Positions 11,717 to 21,963 of a DNA stretch of 64,000 nucleotides are shown here, piece after piece (position 1 is the first letter of the stretch; every line of letters begins with the position of its first letter). The translations under genes and the position numbers were made by a program. The stretch comes from Haberlea rhodopensis (taxonomy: Eukaryota; Streptophyta; Magnoliopsida; Lamiales; Gesneriaceae): positions 1,984,001-2,048,000 of the forward strand of contig CAJQUN010000061.1 of assembly GCA_907163345.1 (NCBI GenBank), in the 5' to 3' direction. Under the pieces are notes generated by a model that was not told where the DNA came from, did not search any database, and saw nothing but the letters and a program-made list of their open reading frames with translations.

Positions 11717-13598
11717 TGTTGGGTTTTGGAAACCCGAATAATCTTGGTTTTGATGTTAACAAAACTTGTTATTGTGTTGCTAACATATTTCATCAAGTGT
11801 GCAGTTCATAGATCATAACTTAGAAGCTTGATGAATTATAAAGAAGTAGCTTGAAAATATCAAGCTGGACCAAGACTGGAATTCTGGCAGAGCGGATTGT
11901 TTTGATCATATCTAATAACTCGGATATCGAAATGGTGTGCTTCCAAAGAGATTGAACAGCCAACTTAAAATACTAAAAGTCATATTTCACAACAGATCGG
12001 CTAGTTCAAATGTTATCAAGGAGAAAAGACGCCTGCATGATCGAGCTGAACCGCGAAGAAACAGCAAGCTGTGTCAGCAAGCAACTGTCAGTCTGGTAGC
12101 CATAACGCTCAGCGCGCTTATCGGAACGGAACGATTCTGTATGGGTTGGAAAGCTAAGACAAATATCTACAAGTCATCTTTGGAAGTAAAAGACTGAATC
12201 GGACGTTAAGATGGCCAAAAAGCTTCTGCAAGTCACGCCATGTGACTCATGTAAGATCGAGCTGTTACAGCAAAGTCCCTGTCAGTATGGTGGGCATAAC
12301 TCTTAGCTCTCTTATCGGAACGGAACGATTCAGTATGGGTTGGAAATCTAAGACAAATATCTACAAGTCATCTTTAGAAGTGAAAGACTGAATCGGACGT
12401 TAAGATGGCCAAAAAGCTTCTGCAAGTCACGCCATGTGCTGTTGCATCCAGCAAACAGACAGCAGGAGCATTGCCTCGTATTTCGAGCATAACTCTCTCA
12501 TACGAACTCGAAATCGAGCGATTCTTGATTCTGTGGAAAGCTAAGAGAAAAGGGCTACAACTTTCATATAGATCACTTTGCCCAGAAATCAAAGAATGAA
12601 GAGTTACAAGCAACAGATCGAAGAGCAAGTTTATCAATCTGTTTTTGTATCAAGCTGATTGTCCAGACTGATCCGGACCAGACTGATCTGCCCGTGCTGA
12701 TCCGGACCAGACTGATATGCCCGTGATGATCTGCCAGACTGATCTACCATGCTGATCCGGCCAGACTGATCTGCCCATGCTGATCCGGCCAATCCGGTCC
12801 GAAATACAAAGAGCCCAGAAACCAGAATATGACCGTTGCAAGCTCGGGAATAGTGCAGAACCTTTTCCAACGGGCATATTCTTGTGTCTAACGTATATAT
12901 CATTATTTGTGGCTATACATACATGATTTGGAAGCTCAATAACAGCTGATTGAAGATCAATCCAAGCCTTCCAAAGCAAACCCACTTGGGATTCAATTGA
13001 TGATCTTAAAAGACAAAAGATGCTAAATGAAGAGCACTCATCAAACCTTTGGCACCTCTTACCTTGCTATATCAGATCTAGTTAGAGATCATTTGTGCCA
13101 TATATATTCACTCTATTCATTGTATTTGAGAGCTTAATATATGAGTGAATATCATTGTAACGGTTGATGATTTATCACAACCGATGAGAGGTCTTTGTAT
13201 GTGAGACATTAAAGAACATACATAGTTGAGTTGTTAGGAGTTCTAGTTGGATGGGGAATTCCCAACTGGATCGGGTTTGTACAACGGGATTGTATAAATC
13301 AAAGTCTTCTAGTGGAATCCTTTCATGAGGTGGAAGAAGGGGAGACGTAGAAGGATTACACCACCTTCGAACTTCCATAAACAAATGCTTGTTTATTTAC
13401 TTTCTTGCATATCTTTAAAATGCCTTTCAAATGTTTAATCGTTTTAGAGCGGGTTATGTCGAGTGTCTTCCGCTCGATTTTGTAATCGAACTCGATATAA
13501 TCTCTCGGTGCATTAATTCAAGAACATGAGCTATTGAAGCTCAAGTTGGTTGAACTCGGGTGTGGAATGGCAACCCACCCCCGGAATCGATCCTGACA
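11717..13598 (+). repeat. 3' LTR of the nested non-autonomous element
   Basis: It is a near-identical copy of 8980-10859 with the same TGTTGGG start and CCTGACA end, followed by TTTTT, the second copy of the target site. GATC-rich subrepeats lie at 12654-12800 and the conserved block at 13271-13377. Confidence 0.87.
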
Positions 13599-14366
13599 TT
13601 TTTTAATCTGTTTTTCCGGAATTTTGAAAATTTTAGTTTAAGGAATTGTTTGGCTGATTGATTAGGATTTTTAGAAATTTGAGTTTTCATTAGATTTGGC
13701 TTGTGAAATTAAAATTTTGACCTTTCAAAATTTGTTTGCATGAAATAAAATTAATTTAGAATTATTCATTATTTTATCATTTATGTTGATTTCGATAAAT
13801 ATTTGGTGATAAATAATTATAAGGCATAAATATCTTATTTCTAGCATAAAAAATAGAAATACATAAATTTCAGATTTCAGAAAAACAAAATTCCTGACCC
13901 TTCACTCTAATTAAGGATATTTTGGTATAATATTAAATTTAAATAAAGGTTAAAAATATATTTTGAGACGAATAAATGAAGCAACATGTTACCAAAGTGA
14001 CATCTCTTGTGTAAATTAATTTAATTTCAAATATAAAGGTTGTGTGCATGTAGCTTATGTGAATTTTAATCGGCCGAAGGGAGATTATTATTCAACAGAA
14101 TTACATGTGCACCTGTGGTAGTAAATATGTGATCAAGTGAATAATAAAATTGCCCAAAGGAAGGTTTATTATTTGACATGTTCTTATTATCAGTATTTGA
14201 TTACTGCACCAAGATATCACTTACAAGTTAATATTTTGTCCAAAGATAAAATATTAATGGAGTGTTCGATATCTTGAGATAGGGTTTACCTTTATTTAAG
14301 TTTATTATTATTATTTGGATACTTGTGTGAGCATGTTTAGTTTGTTTATTGTTTTTGTTCAATTAT

Positions 14367-17300
14367 GAATACTCCTGCCAATATTACTGTCAACATCAAC
14401 TATATTCTTATGTTAAATGACTTTAATAACTTCAAGCCTGGGAAGAGAATCTCTTGATAGTTCTTAGAGTAATGGATCTCGACCTTGCGTTAAGGATTTA
14501 TTCTCCTACACCTCTGACAGATAAGCGTACCTCTGATGAAAACGGGGGTGTGGAGAGATGGGATAAATTGAATCGCATGTATACGATGACCATGAAGAAA
14601 GTCATTCCAAAAACATTCAGGGTACTATGTTTGAAAATATAGTTACAGCTAAAGATTTCCTTAAAGACATTGAAATGCTATTTGCCATGAATGACAATGG
14701 TGAAATTGGTACGTACAAGTCTAGTTTCAATAAGGTATAAATGTAAAGAAAATAAATTGAATAATGATAAGGAAGCTGCAAATACAATACCTCAAAAGAA
14801 ACAACAAAAGAAACCAAATGAATCGGAATATGCTAGTTGTTTCTTATGTGGAACTGGAAGGGCATAAGAAGAAGCACTGACCATCATGCATGGCGTGCTA
14901 AGAAATGCATGCTTATTAATTTGGGTTGTTCTGAGGCTAATTTATCTTCGGTGCCTAGACACACATGGTGGATAGATTCTAGTGCAACAACTCACATCAG
15001 TGTGTCTACGCAGGATTCTATAGATTGCCAAAAGCCAAATGATTCTGAAAGATTAATCAATATGGGTGATGGCAAGATGGTTAAAGTTGAGGCAATTGGA
15101 AAATTTAGATTATTGTTAAGGACTGGATTTTATTTGGATCTAGATGAAACTTTTATCGTATCATTTTTTAGGCAGTATGTGATTTTCATTTCTACTATGA
15201 TCAAATATGGTTTCTCTTGTTCATTTGGAAATGAAAACTTAGTTTGTTTCATGATTCAAAATTGGAAGGTCTCGATTCTTTATCAGATTACAATAATCTT
15301 TATTAATACAACTGCTTCATTTAATAAGTCCTTGCAATTAAGTTTATGAGGCACAAAGAGAAAATTAACAATTGAGAATTTGACTACGTTGTGGCACAAA
15401 AGATTGGTTCATATCTCTAGATGAAGAATAAAGAGACTTGTCTCAGACGAAATTCTCGATCATTTAAATTTCACAGATTTTGATATTTGTGTTAATTTAT
15501 AAAAGGGAAACAAACCAAGAAAATGAAATTTGAAGCTAATAAGACTTTGGATGTCTTAGGACTTATAAATAAGGATATTTTCCGGTCATTCCCTACGGTT
15601 GTTTGGAATGGTCAACAACAATTTATAACGTTCATAGACAGTTATTCTAGATATGGCTATACATCTCATTCACGAAACTCACTTACGACTGTAGCATATA
15701 TTCTTAACAAAGTTTAAACTAAAGTAACTCTAAAAGATCCAGGGGTAGAAGTTTATGATCCCATGAGTAAGTCGATTTTCGATTCTGGAACAACTTGGTT
15801 CTTTGAGGATTTTGAGTTTGCGGGGAGGGGGGAGGGGGAGATATGGTTAGGGACCTTGTCTTTAAAGAGGAATATATTGATGTTCCCACAGGTGTTATTG
15901 ACATTGATCAGGATTCCATTCTGACCTTGTTCGAAACACAATATAGTAAGACAATGTCGGAGAACCTCTCATTCAAGAAATTATTCCAGAGAACAAACTT
16001 CAACACCTCAAGAACCTATGTTATTAAGGAGATCCAATAGAGAAAGAAGAAGTACAGTGCCAGATGGTAACATTATATTTGTACTAGAACATGAGGTTGA
16101 CATTGATGGAAGACTATCCGATTAACTTCTGTCAAGCAAAGTTCTAACTCTAAATGGTGGATTGATGCAATGAAGAATGAAATAAAGTCTTCTAAGGACA
16201 TTGACATTTGGATATCGTTCCATTGCCTGAAGGTGCAAGACTCATTGGTTGCAAATGGATATTTAAGACCAAGAGGGAATCGAAAGGCAATGTGGAAAGA
16301 TATAAGGTTGGTCTTGTAGCAAAAAGACTTTACGCATAAAGAGGGCATGATCAATAAAGAGTCTTTCTCTTCGGTTTCTTTGAAAGACTCTCTTAGGACT
16401 ATACAGACACTGGTAGCATATTTTGATCTTGAGTTACATCATATGGATGTAAAGACGATGTTTTCAATGGTGACATTGATGAGACGATCTATATGGTGCA
16501 ACTAGAAAACATTACGTTTGAAAACCCAAAGGATATGGTTTGCAAACTTAAGAAATCCATTTATGGGTTCAAGCATACATCTCAACACTGGTATTTAAAT
16601 TTCATCAAGTGATCATCTCATTTGGTTTTGAGATGAATTTGGTTGATAATTTCATATACCATATTTTTGTAGGAGCAAATATATTTTTCTTGTTTTAACA
16701 CCCCTATGGTTAAGGGAGACAAATTTAGTCTCAGTCGGTGCTCTAAGAATGGTTTTGAGAAAAAGAAAAATCAGAAGATTCCTTATGTGTCAGCAATAAA
16801 AACTCCGATGTATGCTCAGGTTTTTACACGTCCAGATATTACTACGTGATTGGTATGTTGGGCAGATATATAATTCAGGAGTAGACCATTAGAAAGCAAT
16901 CGATATGGTCTTATGGTACTTATAGAGAAAAAAAAGTACATGCTCACGGATCGGAGGTCAGATCAGTTAGAGATCATTGTGTATATTGACTCTGATTTGC
17001 GGGATGCCAATATAGTGTGAAAACTACGTTGGGCTATATATATCTATTGGTTGAAAGTGTCATCTTATTAAAAAGTGCTAAACAGCCAAACATTATAGCC
17101 TCTTTTACCATGACAAAAGATTTTCTAGCATTTTATAAGGCATCCAATTATGGAATATGACTGTGAAATTTTGTCATAGAACTGCATATAGTTGACAATA
17201 TTGAAATACCACTTAAATTATTTTGTGACAATAAGTCAATAGTTTTATATTCTAGTAGCAACAAAAACTCGATATAGTTAAGGCATATATAAATCAAGTT

Positions 17301-17460
17301 CCTTGTTGTTAAAGAAAGAATTCAGAGTGAACAGTTGTTTAAAAGAACATCAGTACAAACTTCGTTATTGTGGATCGACTTACTAAGGTAACACCACCCA
17401 AAATATTTAATAAGCATATTGCTTGTATGCGTGTTGTGTCAGTTAAGGATATTCGATTTT
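14367..17460 (+). pseudogene. Copia gag-pol relic of the outer element
   Basis: Fragments in several frames follow copia order. Gag is at 14454-14710 (VMDLDLALRIYSPTPLTD, then ERWDKLNRMYTMTMKKVIP). The protease region is near 14966 (HTWWIDSSATTHIS). GAG-pre-integrase is near 15395 (LWHKRLVHIS) and an integrase piece near 15620-15670. Reverse transcriptase is near 16240 (GCKWIFKTKRESKGNVERYK). The end of RNase H is near 17375-17460. Many stops and frameshifts show it is long dead. Confidence 0.8.
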
Positions 17461-17887
17461 AGTGGGAGTTTGTAATTTTAAATGCTTTTATAGACTTTTA
17501 CGGTTTATTTGGTTTATGGATATTTAAGGTTATTTTCTACAAAAATAAAGTTTTTGGTTCATTTACACTCTGCCTCTGTTATGGTTTGATCTCACTATGA
17601 TTTAAGGGAGGACCAGTTGGAAGTAGGCATGTTAAGATCACATTATATGAAATTTCCATGCTACATATCCAATCATAATCAATATCATTCAGTTATATTG
17701 CCATTTGTGACCATTGATGGGTCGAGTTACGACAGTTGTAAAAAAGGCTGCTTTGATCCTATGTTGGTATGATTGATGGACGAGATTGGTTATAGATACA
17801 TTTCGGTAATGACAGCAAAGTTGAGCTCATTCGGGTAATTTTTACAATTCATAATTGTCAGGTTTCACATACAGCCCAAGTGGAGAT

Positions 17888-18359
17888 TGTTGGATCCTTA
17901 ATCCAACGTTGAACTTATATGTAGATAATTATGCATTGTGGACTGTCTGTAACGTTACGTTCATTAAAAGTGATATAATAAGATTTTAGGTTATTTGGGC
18001 TTTAATGTTTCTGATATGGTGTGGCCTTTAATATGTAGAAACAATTGGGCTTTCTATTTATATGATGGGCTTAAATAGAAACTCAATATCTACATAAAAG
18101 GGTCATGGTCCACAGGTTACACGATAATTCCATCATTCTATATTGCTCACATCGACAGTTAGAGAGCGAATGAGAGAAACTAAAGGACTCTCAAGGCTGA
18201 TCATTTTGATCTGGAAGGCCAACGACTCAGATCTACATGCATATCAACTATTATGGATTAAGGTACGCTTCCGCTTACAGATCCATTGATTCTTAATGGT
18301 TTAACATCAGTTTCTGGGTTTTAAAGATGATTCATCATCATAAGGTTAATTTTCTAACA
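17888..18359 (+). repeat. 3' LTR of the outer copia element (full length)
   Basis: It runs from TGTTGGATCC to TCTAACA, 472 bp, and matches 7092-7527 over its last 439 bp. Confidence 0.85.
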
Positions 18360-18360
18360 T

Positions 18361-18905
18361 CCCGCACAGACAACGATTGTTAAAGCGCCTTAAAATACGA
18401 GCTTTGTACGAATGCATCTGGAATGTAGCCTTCCAAGGAATTTCTGCTCAGATTCAATGAACTGATGTTGGAGCCAATCAGAGATGGTGGAATCGTGCCA
18501 GAGATTAGGCTGCCGCCGAGATTCAGTGTCGCGAGAACCGCCGAGATTCAGTGTCGCGAGAACCGGCATTCTGCCTAGAGAAAGTGGAATCGGGCCCTAG
18601 AGTCGATTTAGAGAAACATCCAGATCAGAGAGATGGTAAATGGTAGAGATTGAGTTGGGAATCGGGCCCTAGAGTTGATTTAGAGAAACATCCAGATCAG
18701 AGAGATGGTAAATGGTAGAGATTGAGTTGGGAATCGATCCGTTTATTCTGGTTTTGCTGAGTAAAGCTCGGCTCAACATCGGTAAATTCCCGATATTTTT
18801 CGGGATTGTGCCGGAAATTTTGTTGTTCTTAAGAACTAGATGCATTAATGAGCAAAGTTTGGTCAGTGAGAAAGAAATCGGGATCCATTTCTCAAGTCCA
18901 GTTCA
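18361..18905 (-). pseudogene. DRT100-like leucine-rich-repeat protein pseudogene
   Basis: Read on the minus strand, the segment encodes successive 24-residue LRR units of the plant type, such as LVLKNNKISGTIPKNIGNLP, RINGSIPNSIS, LSDLDVSLNRL, LGRMPVLATLNLGG and ISSLNLSRNSLEGYIPDAF. The wording matches the DRT100/polygalacturonase-inhibitor-like extracellular LRR family. An in-frame TAG interrupts NRL*GPI. A unit of 72 bp (one LRR) is tandemly duplicated (about 18589-18732), and a 25-bp unit is repeated at about 18515-18565. The last LRRs are deleted, so FKAL runs almost directly into a CLCG-type C-terminus at 18361-18389. The N-terminal half is absent. It is not functional. Confidence 0.82.
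18589..18732. repeat. 72-bp tandem duplication of one LRR unit
   Basis: AATCGGGCCCTAGAGTCGAT... and AATCGGGCCCTAGAGTTGAT... are consecutive 72-bp copies with a single C/T difference noticed. 72 bp is 24 codons, exactly one leucine-rich repeat, and both copies carry the same TAG stop on the minus strand. Confidence 0.85.
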
Positions 18906-18954
18906 AGCTATTCACGTATTAAAATTAATCAAAGTCCATCACTATGTCAGTTAT

Positions 18955-19930
18955 GATAGTTAGTTATAGCGGTTAACTCAATGTTAACTTAATATATTAA
19001 AATCCCCCTAGATATATTATAATTACAAATACATCCCTACAGATTTAAATAAATACTAATCAACACTCATGTATACCGACTTTTGAATCCTTTTCTTTTT
19101 GCTCTTGAGGTAGTGGCAAATAACCCTCTTGTGGTTTGCCAAATAGGCAAATTACCCCATGTGGTTTGAAAATAGATATTTTACTCCTATGTGGTTTACA
19201 AAATGGACAGTTTACTCCATGTGGTTTGAAAATTTACATTTTACCCCTGTGGTTTGTGAAAATAGTCATTTTACCTCATTTGGTTTGTGAAAATAGGCAT
19301 TTTACCCCCTTATAGTTTGTGATATGTGTGAAATACACCCTACACATAGGAGTAAATTGCCTATTTTGTAAACCACAAGGAGATAAAATGCATATTTTCA
19401 CAAATCACAGGGGGTAAAATGCATATTTTCAAACCACATGGGGGTAAACTGCCTAGTTTGTAAATCACAGGGGGTAAAATGTCTATTTTTAAACCACAGA
19501 GGGTAACCGCCTATTTGCGAAACCATAGGGGGTAACTTCCAAAAACCCTCTGATCTTAAATGAAGAATACAAGTTCTTATTTTGTCTTCACTCTATCAAG
19601 ATGATGAACTTAACATGGTATCAGTTGATATAATTTTTGATCATTTTCGCATCCAAATTTCTTTTCTCTTTCTCTGTTTCGTATAAATTTCTCCTCTGAA
19701 ACAATCAATCCATGGCTTCTACGATGAACAAGAATCGGTAAATGTTCTGCCCAATCCAGCAGAAGACTCTTCTTCACCATATTTCCTTCATCTGAATGAT
19801 AACCCAGGTGCCCTAATTGTTGGTGAAGTCTTCTCCGGTGACAACTATATTTCTTATTCAAAATCAATCCAACTGGCTTTTAGCATCAAGAAAAAGTTCG
19901 GGTTTCTTTGATGGAGCGCTCACTTCTCCT
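18955..19930 (+). mobile_element. Copia fragment: LTR remnant, primer site and start of gag
   Basis: A TGGTATCAG primer-site match (9 bp) at 19617-19625 follows an LTR-like end (GAACTTAACA). Downstream, 19725-19915 reads in one frame as NVLPNPAEDSSSPYFLHLND, then NPGALIVGEVFSGDNYISYS and SIQLAFSIKKKFGF. This is the typical N-terminus of copia gag of the type FLHPSDNPG...LSWSRAM. A frameshift comes before DGA. The LTR remnant probably starts near 18955 and is interrupted by the foldback element at 19107-19550. No pol part follows. Confidence 0.65.
19107..19550. repeat. Large foldback element built of GGGGTAAA/TGTGGTTTG tandem units
   Basis: The left arm holds repeated units such as CATGTGGTTTGAAAATAGATATTTTACCCC, each about 35-40 bp. 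The right arm holds the same units in reverse complement (GGGGTAAAATGCATATTTTC...AAACCACA), turning over near 19325-19345. The ends GAGGTAGTGGCAAATAACCC and the complement of GGTAACTTCCAAAAACCCTC form imperfect terminal inverted repeats. No coding capacity. The transcript would form one long hairpin. Confidence 0.75.
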
Positions 19931-20649
19931 AGGTATCTTCACAAGTGTTACCTAGAAAATTTGATGGGTTCCTCTAGATGAACAAAAAATAATCATTGCT
20001 GTCGGAAGGCCTTGAATTCTTATTTATATGAGGTGGCTGGGACCACTTGTCCCCACCCCTCAGGTATTTGGGGAACATTTTATGAATCTCCGGGTGAGGA
20101 CATAATGCATTAGAAATGGGGACCACCAACAATTGTAGGGTGTAGTGTCTGATATATTCAGTTTTTAAGGCTTGATTTGTACCCTGAGATACGATTTTGG
20201 TACTGGATGTACTGAAACTTCGTCTGATTGGCTTTTCATGGGTAGTGCCCATCTTTGTTAGGAATAGGATCCTTTTGCATATGGGCCTAGGGATTAAGGG
20301 TTGTCTTGGGAGCTGATGATGAGAGAGGGAACCAGCGTCGCACAAATCATCTTGAACACCCCCAATCCATCAGACCTAATCAGGTCAGGTCGATCTGGAC
20401 AACCAAGTTCCAATGCCCCTTCTATTACTCCCGCCTACAAAATCGGGCACGGTATACGCGGTCCCTCCATCTGGTTTACCAGGTCATGGAATAAGCTCGG
20501 CCTAGTAATGTATAGATGGCGGGTCCAGGACCGAGGCTTCTCTTGCTTTCGGGTCATGAAACCAGGATTTTTCCAAGGAGGTCAGTCCCACAGATTCACT
20601 GCGATTCACATGCTACAGCACCCGTGGTGCACGTGATACAGTACCCACG
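19931..20649. other. Unassigned sequence between copia fragment and pararetrovirus
   Basis: Open frames on both strands (19974-20345 on minus, 20301-20636 on plus) show no recognised motif. GC content is higher than in the AT-rich spacers (for example 20380-20600), so it may be a gene or transposon remnant that I do not recognise. Confidence 0.4.
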
Positions 20650-21140
20650 TGAGGATTATTAGTGTCCTTTGATCAGGGAATGAACCTAAATGAATTGATA
20701 TTTTTTTGGTGGTTTCGGCCAGAAAAACTTTTATCTTGTGTACCCGCCCGAATTTTTCCTTTCTAAAAATGGACCACTATATCTTAAACAAACGGAATAA
20801 GTGTTTAAAAAAGGGGGAATTGCAAGGAAGTGCTCTTTTGTTAAACTTTAATCACTTAAGTCTTGGGAAAAAACTTTAGTTCAAGAAAATCCAAGTTGGA
20901 GAAACTTCTATTCAAATAGGTCCAATTTTTAAATTTTCAAATCAATTGGGTGTTTTATTTGACTCTTGTACCCCTCAATGGTTAGGTGAGATTGCATTCT
21001 ATTCCCTAGGCTTTTGTTTAGCTTACAAAATGGTCCCTATATAATATTTAATTATCTTTTATATCCTTCTATTTATAAAAAAATTGGCATTTAACGTTTT
21101 CTTTTTACAAGTCCCCGTTTTTGCGATCCTTGGCACAAAA

Positions 21141-21152
21141 TGGTATCAGAGC
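21141..21152 (+). promoter_or_regulatory. tRNA-Met primer-binding site of the pararetrovirus
   Basis: TGGTATCAGAGC lies 82-93 bp before the first ORF, as the minus-strand priming site does in plant pararetroviruses. Confidence 0.8.
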
Positions 21153-21233
21153 GTATGTTTATTCTGGAAATACTATGATGATATCTTGAATATTAAATTG
21201 TAACCTATACGGAGGAGACGATTCAAGAAAATT

Positions 21234-21542
21234 ATGGACCCGAACAAATGTTCGAAGTGTCATTCTTACAGGTGGTATTTCCAGAAATTGGAAAAATTAA
21301 ACCAGAAGCATATGGCAGAAGCTCAACGTTTCAGCCATAAGTGGAAACAATTACGAGGAACAGGTTTATGCACTCCAGGCATAAATCATTACAAAAAATT
21401 GGAAAGGATGGCGAAGAGGCTTCATCAAGTGAACCTCAAACTTCAGTTCCAGTTAGCCGAACTTCAGGAGGACAATCATCCTGAACATGAGGACGTTGTA
21501 CCAGACCCCAATGATCCAACAGGGTCCGGACCGGATGATTAA
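21234..21542 (+). CDS. Pararetrovirus small ORF 1 (unknown function)
   Basis: 102 residues from ATGGACCCG. The N-terminus has a CSKCHSYRWYFQKLEKLNQK segment with two Cys. It is followed by a Lys/Glu/Gln-rich, probably helical region (about 15-85) and an acidic Asp/Pro C-terminus. Small helical ORFs at this place exist in several pararetrovirus genera; I cannot assign a role. It overlaps the next frame by 56 bp. Confidence 0.6.
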   Translation: MDPNKCSKCHSYRWYFQKLEKLNQKHMAEAQRFSHKWKQLRGTGLCTPGINHYKKLERMAKRLHQVNLKLQFQLAELQEDNHPEHEDVVPDPNDPTGSGPDD

Positions 21543-21963
21543 GATGGGTGAGCCAACCTTTCGAGAAATCGAGCCAGATTCTTCTAAGATTTCCCAAGAT
21601 CTTAGAGAGACCCAGAAGACAGTGCAGCGCTATGGATACCTTCAATACCATGTCCCTGCACAAATCCATCAGATCCAGAGTCAGATGGAGATTATGATTA
21701 AACATCAAAAGGAGATTCTTGAGAACCTTCAAGATGTTCAAACTCGAGTGAAGGAATTGGAGTCAAGGCCAAGTCCGACATGGAGAAGGAACGGAGGATG
21801 GTTGCCACCATCTTACGGAACAGAACCCCTTTTACACCAAAAAGGGAAAGCAGAGGAGGTCCGGCGGCCTATGACGGAGACTGAAAAAATGATTGCAGTC
21901 CTACGAGGAGAACCATTACATCCCAAAAGTAATGGAAAGAATCAACCTGGAAGATCTTCATGA
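21487..21963 (+). CDS. Pararetrovirus small ORF 2, coiled-coil protein
   Basis: 158 residues. Residues about 20-100 are rich in Gln/Glu/Ile and look like a coiled coil (QIHQIQSQMEIMIKHQKEIL, then NLQDVQTRVKELESR). Coiled-coil proteins encoded before the coat protein act in virion assembly or as virion-associated proteins in related genera; here this is inference from position. It overlaps the ORFs on both sides, and the real start may be an upstream non-ATG codon. It may be the N-terminal part of the coat polyprotein, displaced by a frameshift. Confidence 0.5.
   Translation: MRTLYQTPMIQQGPDRMIKMGEPTFREIEPDSSKISQDLRETQKTVQRYGYLQYHVPAQIHQIQSQMEIMIKHQKEILENLQDVQTRVKELESRPSPTWRRNGGWLPPSYGTEPLLHQKGKAEEVRRPMTETEKMIAVLRGEPLHPKSNGKNQPGRSS

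Larger units (their letters stand above)
8980..13598 (+). mobile_element. Complete non-autonomous LTR retrotransposon (long LTRs, no coding core)
   Basis: LTRs of about 1.88 kb at 8980-10859 and 11717-13598 begin TGTTGGGTTTTGGAAA and end ATCCTGACA, with few scattered differences. A primer-binding site (AGTGGTATCAGAGCC, 10860-10874) and a polypurine tract (AAAAAGGGGGAGA, about 11704-11715) are in place, and TTTTT flanks both ends as a 5-bp target-site duplication. The internal region is only 857 bp and I find no gag or pol; the frame at 11378-11818 has no recognisable motif. It therefore must use proteins from a related autonomous element. Related LTRs lie at 47.4 and 63.1 kb. Confidence 0.87.
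7092..18359 (+). mobile_element. Decayed Ty1/copia LTR retrotransposon hosting nested insertions
   Basis: Direct repeats at 7092-7527 and 17921-18359 (the full 3' LTR is 17888-18359) end in TCTAACA. The 5' copy is followed at once by a primer-binding site, AGTGGTATCAGAGC (7528-7541), and the 3' copy is preceded by a purine-rich CAAGTGGAGAT tract. Between them lie gag-pol remains in copia order. A MITE (7882-8484) and a complete second LTR element (8980-13598) are nested in the internal region. The first 33 bp of the 5' LTR are missing. Confidence 0.85.

Noticed and set aside
11378..11818. 146-codon frame in the nested LTR element
   Set aside because: It runs into the LTR and has no gag or pol motif; probably chance.
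18712..18963. Plus-strand frame of 83 codons
   Set aside because: It is the antisense shadow of the LRR pseudogene on the minus strand.
19974..20636. Overlapping frames on both strands before the pararetrovirus
   Set aside because: No recognised motif on either strand; could not be supported as a gene.
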